A stretch of DNA of 64,000 bases from Eubacterium barkeri. GTDB lineage: Bacteria > Bacillota > Clostridia > Eubacteriales > Eubacteriaceae. The notes under the pieces were generated by a model. The model worked only from the letters and a program-made list of their open reading frames with translations. It searched no databases and was not told the origin of the DNA. The translations under genes and the position numbers were made by a program. The stretch is taken from the NCBI RefSeq assembly GCF_900107125.1, contig NZ_FNOU01000002.1, positions 1 through 64,000 of the forward strand, in the 5' to 3' direction. Shown piece by piece: positions 51,153-60,657 of the stretch (the stretch's first letter is position 1; each line of letters starts with the position of its first letter).

Positions 51153-51995
51153 ATGAAAAAAATACGTTTAGATAAATGTCTTTGGGATTTGGGTTTATTT
51201 GATTCCAGAGAACAAGCTAAAAAAGCCATTATGGCTGGATTAGTGGCAATTGATGGACAAGTCCATACCAAGGCCGGGGATCAGGTTCCTGAGGATATTA
51301 CCATGGATCAGGTGGTTATTAAAGGAAATCTCTTTCCTTATGTTAGCCGTGGCGGATTGAAACTCGAAAAGGGGATTGCTATATTTCCTTTTCCGATCCA
51401 AGGGCGGGTTTTTCTGGATATTGGGTCCTCCACCGGGGGCTTTACCGATTGTCTCCTTCAGAATGGAGCACAGCGGGTTTATGCCATTGATGTGGGATAT
51501 GGTCAGCTGGATTGGAAGCTACGAAATGATGACCGCGTGGTCTGTATGGAACGAACGAATTTCAGATATCTAACACCAGAGGATATTGGGGAAATAGCCG
51601 ATGCGACGGTAATGGATGTTTCCTTTATTTCCATCCTAAAGCTTATTCCGGCCATTGCGGGGCTGACGAAGGAAGGCAGCCTGGGAATTTGGCTGATCAA
51701 GCCCCAGTTTGAAGTCGGTAAGGAAAAAATTGGAAAGAATGGTGTTGTGCGGGAGGTAAAGCTTCATGAGGAGGTTTTGCAGACGACATTGTCTGGGATT
51801 ATGAATGCGGGGTATACCATCAGGGGATTGGACTTTTCTCCCATTCGTGGACCCAAGGGGAATATTGAATTCTTATGCTTTACCCAGAAGGGGATGGCTG
51901 AAGATGGCATTTTGAATTGGGATGAGGTCATTAAAACCGTTGTTGCAGATGCCCATGCAGCAGGAAGGGAGACGGATCATGGCAGTCATGAATGA
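51153..51995 (+). CDS. tlyA: TlyA-family rRNA 2'-O-methyltransferase
   Basis: A 280-residue protein with an N-terminal S4 RNA-binding domain (IRLDKCLWDLGLFDSREQAK) and an FtsJ-like methyltransferase (DIGSSTGGFTDCLLQNGA is the SAM motif; VMDVSFISI and KPQFEVG carry the catalytic region). TlyA methylates ribose in rRNA in some bacteria, also called hemolysin A. It overlaps nadK by 17 bp. Confidence 0.94.
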   Translation: MKKIRLDKCLWDLGLFDSREQAKKAIMAGLVAIDGQVHTKAGDQVPEDITMDQVVIKGNLFPYVSRGGLKLEKGIAIFPFPIQGRVFLDIGSSTGGFTDCLLQNGAQRVYAIDVGYGQLDWKLRNDDRVVCMERTNFRYLTPEDIGEIADATVMDVSFISILKLIPAIAGLTKEGSLGIWLIKPQFEVGKEKIGKNGVVREVKLHEEVLQTTLSGIMNAGYTIRGLDFSPIRGPKGNIEFLCFTQKGMAEDGILNWDEVIKTVVADAHAAGRETDHGSHE

Positions 51996-52866
51996 AATTG
52001 GCATTTATCTCAACTGTGATAAACGCAATAGCATCGAAATGGCCACTCGGTGCGCGGCGTACTTGAGCGCACAGAATGTAAAAGTCGTGATGCTTAGTAA
52101 ACAGCTGCAAGAAACGGAAATCCCTGGGGTTACGGGGTATTTAAAAGATGAATTTTTTAGCAAGCCCCAGTGTATCGTCACCCTTGGCGGTGATGGAACC
52201 CTTTTGGGAGCTGCCCGTCATGCCAGCACCAATGGTGTTCCTCTTTGCGGGATTAATCTGGGAAAGCTTGGATTTTTGACAGAGGGAGAAGCGGCTGATT
52301 TAGAGCCCGTGTTAGAACGTCTATGTGCAGGGCAGTTTACCCTGGAGCCGCGGATGATGCTTCAATGTCGGATTACTTTTGAGAACGGTCTGGTGGAAGA
52401 GCATGTAGCACTAAATGATGTCTTAGTTAAAAATGCAGGATTTCGGATGATGGAGCTTCGGGCCTTTATTGATGATGAAGAAGTGGATGCCTTTCGGGCA
52501 GATGGTCTGATTATTGCCAGCCCCACAGGGTCCACGGCTTACTCCTTGGCAGCAGGTGGACCTGTGGTAGTTCCGGGAACTCAGGTCATGCTTTTAAACC
52601 CCATATGCCCCCATCGTCTTCATGACCGGGCCTATGTGGTTTCCCATAAAAGTATCATTCGTTTGGAGTTTAATCAAAGTGCCCGGGATCTGGTGGTCTG
52701 TGCAGATGGACAGATCAGTGTTCCCATTGGTGGGCGGGATCGGGTAGAGGTCACCACGGCAAAGCGATCAGCTAATTTAATTCGGATCAGTGATATTGGA
52801 TTTTTTGACCGTCTTCGACGAAAGCTTTCAAATGATTCACAGGTATTTACAGGAGCAAAGAGATGA
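51979..52866 (+). CDS. nadK: NAD kinase
   Basis: Phosphorylates NAD to NADP. 295 residues from ATG 51979, which has GGGAGA upstream. The hallmark GGDGTLLGAAR, the NLGKLGFLTE segment and the SPTGSTAYSLAAGGP motif are complete. It overlaps argR by 4 bp. Confidence 0.96.
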   Translation: MAVMNEIGIYLNCDKRNSIEMATRCAAYLSAQNVKVVMLSKQLQETEIPGVTGYLKDEFFSKPQCIVTLGGDGTLLGAARHASTNGVPLCGINLGKLGFLTEGEAADLEPVLERLCAGQFTLEPRMMLQCRITFENGLVEEHVALNDVLVKNAGFRMMELRAFIDDEEVDAFRADGLIIASPTGSTAYSLAAGGPVVVPGTQVMLLNPICPHRLHDRAYVVSHKSIIRLEFNQSARDLVVCADGQISVPIGGRDRVEVTTAKRSANLIRISDIGFFDRLRRKLSNDSQVFTGAKR

Positions 52867-53324
52867 AGGTATCACGACAGGCAAGAATATTAGAAATTAT
52901 TGAAAATAAAAATATTGAGACCCAGGAAGAACTTTTAAGGGAGTTAAATGCAGCGGGTTATAAGGTGACACAGGCAACGGTTTCCCGGGATATTAAGGAG
53001 TTAAAGCTCATTAAGGTAACGGGAAAGGGGGGACGACAATCCTATGCGACCATGAAAAACATCGGGACTATTTTTGACGAGCGGGTAGCTACCGTTTTTC
53101 GGGAATCTGTACTGACTGTAGATACCACCGCATTTTTGATCGTCCTAAGGACCTTGCCGGCTATGGCTCAGGCAGCAGCTTTAGCCATCGATGCTATGGA
53201 ATGGACAGAAATTGTGGGGACCATTGCTGGGGATGATACGATTTTTGTCGCTGTGCGGGAAGAGAAAGATGTCACCATCATTGCCAATAAATTTAGGCGC
53301 TTGATGAAAGAAAACCAGTCTTAA
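52863..53324 (+). CDS. argR: Arginine repressor
   Basis: A 153-residue hexameric regulator of arginine genes. The N-terminal winged helix (ARILEIIENKNIETQEELL, VTQATVSRDIKELKLIK) and the C-terminal arginine-binding GTIAGDDTIFVAVRE are typical. Placed between nadK and recN as in many Firmicutes. Confidence 0.96.
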   Translation: MKVSRQARILEIIENKNIETQEELLRELNAAGYKVTQATVSRDIKELKLIKVTGKGGRQSYATMKNIGTIFDERVATVFRESVLTVDTTAFLIVLRTLPAMAQAAALAIDAMEWTEIVGTIAGDDTIFVAVREEKDVTIIANKFRRLMKENQS

Positions 53325-53339
53325 AATGGGGGAAGGCCA

Positions 53340-55040
53340 ATGCTGCAACGTATTAATATCAAAAACTATGCTCTGATTGAAAATCTTGATATCGAATTTG
53401 ATGAAGGGCTGAATGTCATCACAGGCGAAACCGGTGCAGGAAAATCCATTATTATTGACGCCATTACGCTTTTATTGGGGCAGCGTGGCAATCGGGATAA
53501 CATTCGAAAAGGTGCGAGAAAGATGGTGGTCCAGGGCGTGTTTGATGTTTTGGGCAATGATCCGATGTTAAAGCACCTGGAGGAGCTGGAAATTGAAATT
53601 GAAAACGGAGAGTTACTTTTATCCCGCTCCATTGATGAACGGGGAAAGAATATTTGTCGGGCAAACGGGGTGCTGGTGACCGTTACTCAGCTAAAAAGCA
53701 TTGGAGAGAACCTCATTGATATTCATAGTCAGCATGAGCATAACAGCCTTTTTAGGACAGAAAGTCATCGCATTTTATTGGATACCTTTGGAGGAGCGCC
53801 CATTGCAAAGCTCTTAGAAAAAACAACCCAAATGGCTGGAGAATTGAAGATGCTCCGGACAAACATTCTGGAAACAGAACGGGATCAGCGGGAGATTGAA
53901 CGTCAAAAGGAAAATTATCAATTTGAGCTTAAAGAAATCAGTGAAGCCCATTTAGAGCCAGGAGAAGATGAGTATCTGATCCAGGAAAAAAACATTCTTG
54001 AAAATAGCGAAAAGCTCTTCACTAATGCCAATGAGGCCTACCAAATCCTCAATGGAGGAGAGGAGATGGATGCCACCACCATTCTTTCAGAGCTTTCGCG
54101 GATGGGGGAATACCTCGCTGTACTGAGCACCATCGATCCTATTTTTAAAAGTTTTGAAAAGACAGTCGAGGAAGCCTACAGTGATCTGGAAAATCTTTCA
54201 GGTGAGCTGTACACCTATATCGATCATATTGATTTTGATATGGACACTTTAGATGAGGTTGAAAAACGTCTGATCGTTATTGCTGGATTAAAGCGTAAGT
54301 ATGGTGAAACAGTCGATGAAATCATTGCCTATGGCGAAGAGGCTGCCCGGGCCCTTTCCCAAATCACCAATCAGGATGAGTATAAAGATCAACTCAAGCA
54401 AAAATATCTGGAAGTTTGGGATGCTTATAAAATGGTTGCCATGGAGTTGAATATACAGCGTCATGCCATTGCAGAACAGCTGGCCGATATCATGGTTCAG
54501 GAGCTTAGGGACCTGGCAATGGAAAAGGCAGTCATCAAGGTTGATATTCAACAGGATGATAAACGTATTTCCCCTACAGGGCAGGACCATGTGGAGTTTT
54601 TAATTTCAGTGAATCCCGGGATTGCGCCCAAGCCCATTCGCAAGGTGGCATCTGGGGGAGAAATCTCTCGAATAATGTTAGCGCTCAAGGGCGTCTTTGG
54701 TGGGATGGATACCATTATTACCATGATTTTTGATGAAATTGATACCGGCATCAGTGGCCGGACTGCCCAAGCCGTTGCGGAGAAAATACTAAAGCTGAGC
54801 CGAAATCGGCAGATTATCTGTATCACCCATTTACCCCAAATTGCAGCAATGGCCGATCGACATTTTCGGGTGGAAAAGGATTTGGATGAGAATTCTGTGG
54901 AGGTCCATTTTGAGGAACTGACCGATAAAGAACGAACAGAAGAATTAGCCCGGATGCTGAGTGGTGCTGAAATCACACAAAGGACTTATGACCATGCCAA
55001 GGAAATGCTTGAAATGACAAAAAATCTTAAGCATTCATAA
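53340..55040 (+). CDS. recN: DNA repair protein RecN
   Basis: An SMC-like protein for double-strand break repair, 566 residues. Walker A GETGAGKSIIIDA near residue 30, a long coiled coil (about 160-360), the ABC signature KVASGGEISRIMLA and Walker B MIFDEIDTGISG. Start ATG behind GGGGGAAGG. The spo0A gene that often follows in Bacillus is absent. Confidence 0.96.
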   Translation: MLQRINIKNYALIENLDIEFDEGLNVITGETGAGKSIIIDAITLLLGQRGNRDNIRKGARKMVVQGVFDVLGNDPMLKHLEELEIEIENGELLLSRSIDERGKNICRANGVLVTVTQLKSIGENLIDIHSQHEHNSLFRTESHRILLDTFGGAPIAKLLEKTTQMAGELKMLRTNILETERDQREIERQKENYQFELKEISEAHLEPGEDEYLIQEKNILENSEKLFTNANEAYQILNGGEEMDATTILSELSRMGEYLAVLSTIDPIFKSFEKTVEEAYSDLENLSGELYTYIDHIDFDMDTLDEVEKRLIVIAGLKRKYGETVDEIIAYGEEAARALSQITNQDEYKDQLKQKYLEVWDAYKMVAMELNIQRHAIAEQLADIMVQELRDLAMEKAVIKVDIQQDDKRISPTGQDHVEFLISVNPGIAPKPIRKVASGGEISRIMLALKGVFGGMDTIITMIFDEIDTGISGRTAQAVAEKILKLSRNRQIICITHLPQIAAMADRHFRVEKDLDENSVEVHFEELTDKERTEELARMLSGAEITQRTYDHAKEMLEMTKNLKHS

Positions 55041-55151
55041 AAATATTCAATGTTCACCTCGAATTAAATATGATACCATAGCCCTACTGTTTGAAACAGT
55101 TTGAATTTACAACTGAATAACTCAGGAGAATTGGAGATCAGAGGAGGAATT

Positions 55152-55781
55152 ATGAACAAAAAAACAGTTAAATTGGGATTATCCAGCAAGCATATTCATA
55201 TTACCAAAGAAGATTGTGATACTTTATTTGGTGTGGGGTATGAGTTGAACCGTTTTAAATGGATGGGGCAGCCCGGACAATTTGCGACTGTGGAAAAGGT
55301 GGATATCATCGGACCCAAGGGAGCCTTAAAGGGCGTCCGTATCATCGGACCAGTACGTCCAGAATGTCAATTGGAGATTAGCATTTCGGATACCTATAAA
55401 TTGGGTATTGATGCCGTCGTTAAAGACTCTGGTGATATTGACGGGACACCAGGCTTTACCATTGTGGGCCCAAAGGGTGAGGTGGTTAAAGAAAAGGGGG
55501 CCATTGTCGCAGCGCGTCATGTCCATCTATCGACTGAAGAAGGTAGGGAATATGGCCTTTCAGATGGAGAGATCGTGTCCGTTTTAATTCCAGGAAAGCG
55601 CAGCATCATTCTTAATAATTGTACAGTTCGTGTCGGGGATTCCCATAAAAAAGAAATGCACATTGATGTTGAAGAAGGCAACGCAGCAGGTGCAAAGAAT
55701 GACCAGCTCGGCATTATTCTTTCCCAGGAAGATGTGATGAACGGCGATATGGTTGAGGTATTCTTTAAATCCTTCGAATAA
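55152..55781 (+). CDS. pduL: PduL-type phosphotransacylase
   Basis: Interconverts acetyl- or propionyl-CoA and the acyl phosphate; in acetogens PduL enzymes serve as Pta in acetate and ATP formation. 209 residues with two zinc-ligand motifs, SSKHIHIT near residue 10 and ARHVHLS near 123, each starting a PduL half. No N-terminal encapsulation peptide is seen, so it is likely cytosolic. ATG 55152 follows GAGGAGG. An ackA partner is not in the window. Confidence 0.93.
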   Translation: MNKKTVKLGLSSKHIHITKEDCDTLFGVGYELNRFKWMGQPGQFATVEKVDIIGPKGALKGVRIIGPVRPECQLEISISDTYKLGIDAVVKDSGDIDGTPGFTIVGPKGEVVKEKGAIVAARHVHLSTEEGREYGLSDGEIVSVLIPGKRSIILNNCTVRVGDSHKKEMHIDVEEGNAAGAKNDQLGIILSQEDVMNGDMVEVFFKSFE

Positions 55782-55802
55782 AATGTAGAACAGGAGATTT
55801 TT

Positions 55803-56567
55803 ATGCAGGCACCGGACCCCATTGCCTTTACCCTCTTTGGTTTAGAGGTGCGTTGGTATGGTATTTTGATCGCGGCAGCACTGGTTATTGCTCTTTTAAT
55901 GGCGCTGCGACGGAGCAAACGCTACGCCATTAACCAGGACGATATCCTTGATTTTTTTCTATTTCTGACACCGGCCATCATTATTGGTGCCCGGGCCTAT
56001 TATGTTCTCTTTGAATGGCGTTATTACGCTGTTCACCCGGATCAAATCTTTGCCATTTGGAATGGTGGCCTGGCGATTCATGGTGGGATCATAGCAGGTC
56101 TTATTGTCGGGGCTATATTGTGCCGTATCAAGAAGATTCAGTTTTTTACATTGGCGGACACGGTGATCCCGGGCTTACCCCTGGGGCAGGCTATCGGCCG
56201 TTGGGGAAACTTTTTTAATCAGGAGGCCTATGGGACCCAGACGAATTTACCTTGGGCGATCACGGTGCGTGACCCGCAGATGGGGTATATTAAAGTGCAC
56301 CCGACGTTTTTATATGAATCCATCTGGGATTTATGTATTTTCGTATTTCTTTTAATCTATGAGCGTCGCTGGAAGAAGAATAATGGAGAGCTTTTGTTCC
56401 TTTATTTCATGCTCTATTCTGTGGGACGCTTCTTTATCGAAGGGCTGCGGACAGACAGTCTGATGTTCCTGGGGCTGCGAACTGCTCAAATTGTCAGCCT
56501 TATTTCCATTCTTATTGGAGGGCTGGGGCTGTGGTGGCTAAGACATCGTAAAGTTAACGTATCATAA
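55803..56567 (+). CDS. lgt: Prolipoprotein diacylglyceryl transferase
   Basis: Adds diacylglycerol to the lipobox cysteine of prolipoproteins in the membrane. 254 residues with seven or so helices. The signature GRWGNFFNQEAYG is at about residues 136-148 and the late GRFFIEGLRTDSL is typical. It starts 21 bp after pduL. It would process MetQ and the lipoprotein at 60850. Confidence 0.96.
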   Translation: MQAPDPIAFTLFGLEVRWYGILIAAALVIALLMALRRSKRYAINQDDILDFFLFLTPAIIIGARAYYVLFEWRYYAVHPDQIFAIWNGGLAIHGGIIAGLIVGAILCRIKKIQFFTLADTVIPGLPLGQAIGRWGNFFNQEAYGTQTNLPWAITVRDPQMGYIKVHPTFLYESIWDLCIFVFLLIYERRWKKNNGELLFLYFMLYSVGRFFIEGLRTDSLMFLGLRTAQIVSLISILIGGLGLWWLRHRKVNVS

Positions 56568-56570
56568 CAA

Positions 56571-56611
56571 ATACCGATTGAAGCTATTTTCACTTCAATC
56601 GGTATTTTTTT
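56571..56611. terminator. Bidirectional terminator after lgt
   Basis: ATACCGATTGAAG and CTTCAATCGGTAT pair perfectly (13 bp) with T runs after it. It also ends the converging XRE gene. Confidence 0.92.
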
Positions 56612-56621
56612 ATAAGTAAAA

Positions 56622-56936
56622 TTAATAATCCTGTTTTAAACGATCAATGAGTCCAATAAGCATCAGTAAATCTTTATCCGATAGTTTAAGCATGCCATCC
56701 AGGGCTTTCTGAACAAGAATCGGTTCTTGGGTTGAGTCATCAAAAAAAGCGGAAGGTGTAATATTAAAATAATCGCATATGTAGAGAAATTCAGTGAGGG
56801 AGGGAAGCGCCCGACCAGATGAAATGCTTTGAATATAGCTGCGGCTATGGCCGAGATCTAAGCTCATTTTATATTCTGATATCCCATGTTTAATGCGTAA
56901 ATCGGTGATACGTTTTCGAATAAATTCAATATCCAT
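56622..56936 (-). CDS. XRE-family regulator
   Basis: A 104-residue protein with an N-terminal HTH (RITDLRIKHGISEYKMSLDLGHSRSYIQSI) and a helical tail. It resembles SinR-like or host-type XRE proteins of clostridia; targets are unknown. An inverted repeat AATCGTT-N15-AACGATT lies 33 bp upstream at 56969 and may be its own operator. Confidence 0.85.
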   Translation of the reverse strand: MDIEFIRKRITDLRIKHGISEYKMSLDLGHSRSYIQSISSGRALPSLTEFLYICDYFNITPSAFFDDSTQEPILVQKALDGMLKLSDKDLLMLIGLIDRLKQDY

Positions 56937-56968
56937 AAAACCACCTTTCCATCGATATCATAATTGTA

Positions 56969-56997
56969 AATCGTTCATATCGAAAATATTAACGATT
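56969..56997. promoter_or_regulatory. Possible XRE operator
   Basis: AATCGTT and AACGATT are inverted 7-bp arms 15 bp apart, flanked by more ATCGAT-like partial dyads in the upstream region of the XRE gene. Confidence 0.4.
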
Positions 56998-57160
56998 AAA
57001 ACGGGATTTTATATTGAATTAGCATATATATAACGGTATAATGCTTATATGTTAGGCGATTATGCTAAAGTACCTTCTTTCCGGAGCAAAGCGATGAGGT
57101 TTGATACAATAATAGAATGGTCTGGATAAAATTGGCTTAAGAAACGGATGTGATTAAAAT

Positions 57161-57343
57161 ATGGATAAGAAATCAGAATATTTAAAGGAAATTTCCAAGC
57201 GCGGGGATCATTATGGCTATCAAGGTGGTATTTATGATTTATTGACCTGGTGTGAAAAAATGTCTGTCCTGGAAGTGACGGAAGAGGAAGCCCGGAGATT
57301 TCTGGAAAATCCCAACGCCCCCTATCATTCTAAAGGAATATAG
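57161..57343 (+). CDS. Small uncharacterised protein (60 residues)
   Basis: I do not recognise it. The sequence has a charged start (MDKKSEYLKEISKRG), a YGYQGGIYDLL segment and one cysteine; no membrane helix. The ribosome-binding site is weak (GGATGTG about 9 nt before the ATG), but a terminator follows at once. It is the last gene before the serine recombinase and may be host DNA at the element's left junction. Confidence 0.55.
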   Translation: MDKKSEYLKEISKRGDHYGYQGGIYDLLTWCEKMSVLEVTEEEARRFLENPNAPYHSKGI

Positions 57344-57364
57344 ACCTCTTAAAGATGAAAATAA

Positions 57365-57402
57365 AAGAAGCTCTGCAAAGTTTGCAAGGCTTCTTATTTT
57401 TA
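57365..57402 (+). terminator. Terminator after the 60-residue gene
   Basis: AAGAAGC pairs with GCTTCTT, with an inner TGCAAA/TTTGCA, followed by ATTTTT. Confidence 0.7.
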
Positions 57403-57436
57403 ATTGTACCCCATAAGTCCGCTGAAAATTGTATAG

Positions 57437-58978
57437 TCATCTTTTTGTTAATGCAGCGGCAGGTGGTGTGGATGAGGTTGGTGGAGCCGGTCCATCACAA
57501 GCTAGACGAACAAAGTCGAACTCAAAGGACACAAAGTCCCTAAATACGGTCACTTCAGGCACACAGCGCTGTATGATTTCGAACTGTCGCTGCCGTGGAT
57601 AATTGCAAATATCCCGCCGAGTCTTTAAATATTCAACGATATTTTGACGATTAAAATCAGATGGTACGTCCTTTTCCTGGGTGGCGAGCTCAGCGGAAAG
57701 GGCGTTTTTTTCATTTTCAAGCTGTTCGAGTTTTTCACCAAGCATGGACGAATAAGCCCCTTCAGTAATAGCTGAAACTATATTTTCAATTTTCGTATCA
57801 ATGCCAAGGAGTTTCTTTTTGATGGTGCCGGCCTGGGCACCACGTCCACCTAGGTATTGCCCAATGGAATCCATAACGATATCTGCGATGGAGTCGATAG
57901 CATCAGAAGCATAGACGATGTCATATATTTTATTGAGAATGATGGGTTCCAGGAAATCCGCATTGATACGAGGGGATTCACAGGATTTGTTATAACGGCG
58001 GTTGTTACAGCCATAGTAATAATATTTCGTTTTATTTCGTCCACCGGTGCTGGAAGCCCCGGACATGGTACCGCCACAGTATCCACACTTTACCAAGCCG
58101 CTGAGCAGGTAGAGGCGTTTGGCGTTTATACGGCCGCCTTTGTGCTTATTTTTCTGCATACGCTCTTTGACCAAAAGGAAAGTCGCTTCATCCACAATGG
58201 CTGGGCATCCCCCGGGGATGCGGACCACCTCATCATCTGGCTTATTAAGCCTGGAATTTCGTTTTCCGGCGATTTTACGCTGGGTGCGGTTATACACATA
58301 GGTGCCCATGTATTTTTCGTTATGGAGCATATCGTGGATTGTGATTTTTGAGAAGCACCGGCCAGATCTGGCACGATGCCCTCGAATGGACAGCTCATCG
58401 ATAATTTGGCCATAGCCGCAGCCATTGGCGTGCATGGTGAACATGATGCGCACGGCTTCAGCTTCGGTTTCATCAATGATGAGGTGCCGTTCGGCATCCA
58501 GCTTAAAGCCGTAGGGGGTTGGGCCGCCGGTGTGTTTGCACTGATAGGCGGTTTCCAAGGCGCCTTTCATGACCTCCCGGGCCAGGTTCTTACTGTAGTA
58601 TTCGGCCATGCCCTCCAGGACGCTTTCTAATATGACGGATTCCGGGGAATCGTCCAGGGGCTCAAGAACGGATACCAGGCGGACGCCGTTCATTTTAAGC
58701 TGTCTTTTATAGTAGGCGGAATCGTACCGGTCCCGGCTGAAACGGTCGAGCTTATGGACCAGGACGACGCTAAAGGTGCCGCTGGCAGAATCACTGATCA
58801 TCTGCTGGAAGCCGGGGCGTTTATCCGTGGTGGCAGAACGGGCTTCATCGGAATAGACGTTGATGGGGAGGTATCCATGGTGTGTGGCGTACTCTTTACA
58901 GGCACGTACCTGGGCATCGATACTTTCATCCCGCTGGTTGTCCGAGCTGAAGCGGGCATAAATCACACAGTTAATCAT
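57437..58978 (-). CDS. Large serine recombinase (site-specific integrase)
   Basis: Integrates and, with a partner, excises the element. 513 residues: an N-terminal resolvase domain with YARFSSDNQ (catalytic serine at 11 or 12) and RPGFQQM, KLDRFSRD; a recombinase domain; a zinc ribbon (CGYCGG, then GCNNRR and KSC); and a coiled coil near 400-450. The tail GPAPPTSSTPPAAALTKR is unusual, low-complexity proline. Large serine recombinases usually lie beside one attachment site, which should be at 57344-57436 on its 3' side. Confidence 0.95.
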   Translation of the reverse strand: MINCVIYARFSSDNQRDESIDAQVRACKEYATHHGYLPINVYSDEARSATTDKRPGFQQMISDSASGTFSVVLVHKLDRFSRDRYDSAYYKRQLKMNGVRLVSVLEPLDDSPESVILESVLEGMAEYYSKNLAREVMKGALETAYQCKHTGGPTPYGFKLDAERHLIIDETEAEAVRIMFTMHANGCGYGQIIDELSIRGHRARSGRCFSKITIHDMLHNEKYMGTYVYNRTQRKIAGKRNSRLNKPDDEVVRIPGGCPAIVDEATFLLVKERMQKNKHKGGRINAKRLYLLSGLVKCGYCGGTMSGASSTGGRNKTKYYYYGCNNRRYNKSCESPRINADFLEPIILNKIYDIVYASDAIDSIADIVMDSIGQYLGGRGAQAGTIKKKLLGIDTKIENIVSAITEGAYSSMLGEKLEQLENEKNALSAELATQEKDVPSDFNRQNIVEYLKTRRDICNYPRQRQFEIIQRCVPEVTVFRDFVSFEFDFVRLACDGPAPPTSSTPPAAALTKR

Positions 58979-59046
58979 ATTTTTATCTCTCCTTATGAAT
59001 TTTGGGTATAAAAATACCCGGGAACCATTGCGAAAACCCAGGGAGG

Positions 59047-59187
59047 ATGGTACAATTATGCTTGGATAAGCGGTACTGCATCGCCCCGGGTTGTAACCGG
59101 ATTCGCTATGCGTGCCCGTCCTCAGGCACTACCAATGCCGAAGGGGACACCGCCATTCATGTGGGTAGCATGGGTGGCGTTTTTTAA
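59047..59187 (+). CDS. Possible small cysteine-containing ORF
   Basis: A 46-codon frame between recombinase and antitoxin. It has YCIAPGCNRI and YACPSS, resembling the N-terminal cysteines of phage HNH proteins, but no HNH core. GGGAGG abuts its ATG with no spacer, so translation is doubtful. It converges on the antitoxin gene by 4 bp. Could be a remnant. Confidence 0.25.
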   Translation: MVQLCLDKRYCIAPGCNRIRYACPSSGTTNAEGDTAIHVGSMGGVF

Positions 59188-60281
59188 TGCATGGAAATTT
59201 GATATCGAACTCTTAAATTATTAAACTCGTTATAATCTATTTCTTTATCGTGTTGAAGCCTACCAACGACAATGCCTGGATGCACGTTGATTGATTGCGC
59301 AAAAGCAATAATGCTGGTGTCGGTATAATCCTTATTCGCAATGAAAGCAGTGTAGTCTTGAAGCGGGATAATGCGTTCTCTGGCGGAATCATCCGCATCA
59401 CGTTCCAGGATTTGGTTGATATCTGTTTGTTCATGTGAGTCATAACTTAAAAAAGTATCTTTCGTTTTGTGTTGGAGCACATGCTGAAGTTCATGGAATA
59501 ATGCAAACCAAAAGATATCAGCATAGGCACCTCTTGTGTTGATTGCAAGCACTGCTTTGTGCGGAGATAGCCATTTAACCGCACCGTTTATTTTAGAATT
59601 TTTGAGGTGCGGCAGTACGACTAGGGCGATACCGGAATCGGATAGCATCGTTTTTATTTTTGGGATTGATTCATTAGGCTCATCACAGGTCATATTTCGG
59701 ATGGTAACCAGATGCTTCTTAAATAATGCTTCATTGTAAGGATCCGTTGGAATGTCCTTTCCCATGTTGATTGCAGTTTGCATCCAAGTATTTACACAAA
59801 TAATTTCTTTTTTTGTAAAGTCTGTATATGTGGCGTTTTTACAGTTTAACAATATATCTGTGCCTGTGAAAACTTGGAGCGATGCGACATTAAGATATTG
59901 TCGCAAAGCTTTTACTTTATCTTCTTTTTTTCTTGCGGAAGGCAAAATATTGTGCTTTGCAAAAAATCCATTGTAATCAATATTGTCGAGTACGTCGAAA
60001 TCTTCCTCAAGGTTTGCTTCAAGTGATTCTTTAACGCAGTACTCATCGTAACTTGATTGCAGATTGAGCCAGACTCCAATGGATGTCCCAGTCATTGCGG
60101 ACAACTTTCCCGCAATTTCTTTTGAAAGTGTGGCCTGCCCATTGAGCAGCTTACTTAATGTTTTTCCGGTGATGCCTAATCGATTTGAGAACTCGGTTTG
60201 GTTTATTTCCATTTCAACCATAAGGTCGCGAATATACACGCCTGGATGGAAAACGATGGATGGTTTAAATTGGTTATTCAT
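59184..60281 (-). CDS. higA: HigA-type antitoxin fused to an ImmA/IrrE-like metallopeptidase
   Basis: A 365-residue protein. Residues 11-75 form a HigA-type HTH (PGVYIRDLMVEMEINQTEFSN). Residues 200-320 form an ImmA/IrrE-like domain with the zinc motif HELQH at 263-267 and a downstream ERDADDSARE acidic motif. HTH-peptidase antitoxin proteins of this layout occur beside HigB toxins. The start overlaps the toxin stop by 8 bp. The peptidase may cleave a repressor or itself; not known. Confidence 0.9.
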   Translation of the reverse strand: MNNQFKPSIVFHPGVYIRDLMVEMEINQTEFSNRLGITGKTLSKLLNGQATLSKEIAGKLSAMTGTSIGVWLNLQSSYDEYCVKESLEANLEEDFDVLDNIDYNGFFAKHNILPSARKKEDKVKALRQYLNVASLQVFTGTDILLNCKNATYTDFTKKEIICVNTWMQTAINMGKDIPTDPYNEALFKKHLVTIRNMTCDEPNESIPKIKTMLSDSGIALVVLPHLKNSKINGAVKWLSPHKAVLAINTRGAYADIFWFALFHELQHVLQHKTKDTFLSYDSHEQTDINQILERDADDSARERIIPLQDYTAFIANKDYTDTSIIAFAQSINVHPGIVVGRLQHDKEIDYNEFNNLRVRYQISMH

Positions 60282-60627
60282 AGTGATTTGTTACCTCCAA
60301 TAGGATAATGGTAGACGTGGATTTGTAGATAATATCCAACTGGCTAAGATCTGTCCATTTGTTATTATTTTCGTCCACAGGGATTAAAATGAGACGATAT
60401 CCCAATCGTCTTCCAAGATCCATGGCAAAGTGTCCACCTCGGTCACCGATTAAAGGGTGAAGATGATATGTCGGCATCTGAGCAATATCATTAAGATTTT
60501 CAGCATTTGCCATAAAATTCAATGCCATGTGAAGTTTTTCTGCAACACGCTCACCAAGCTGTTTCTTTGACTTTTTATAATCATTGCAGAGTTTTTCAAT
60601 TTTCTTATCATGGTATTGTATATCCAT
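60274..60627 (-). CDS. higB: HigB/RelE-like toxin
   Basis: A 117-residue RelE/ParE-superfamily protein, probably an mRNA interferase. It has the helical start KIEKLCNDYKKSKKQLGERVAEK, a GDRGGHFAMDLGRRLGYRLIL core, and an EVTNHYE end. First gene of the pair; the antitoxin gene follows with an 8-bp overlap. The start is the ATG at 60627; GGAGG lies upstream. Confidence 0.85.
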   Translation of the reverse strand: MDIQYHDKKIEKLCNDYKKSKKQLGERVAEKLHMALNFMANAENLNDIAQMPTYHLHPLIGDRGGHFAMDLGRRLGYRLILIPVDENNNKWTDLSQLDIIYKSTSTIILLEVTNHYE

Positions 60628-60657
60628 TATATATGAATACCTCCGTCATGTCCTTAA

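Noticed and set aside
57344-57436. Defined attachment core of the serine recombinase
   Set aside because: The site is expected here, but without the right end or an empty allele no core sequence can be assigned.
57857-58351. 164-codon plus-strand frame in the recombinase gene
   Set aside because: The minus-strand recombinase has all domains; the plus frame has no recognisable features.
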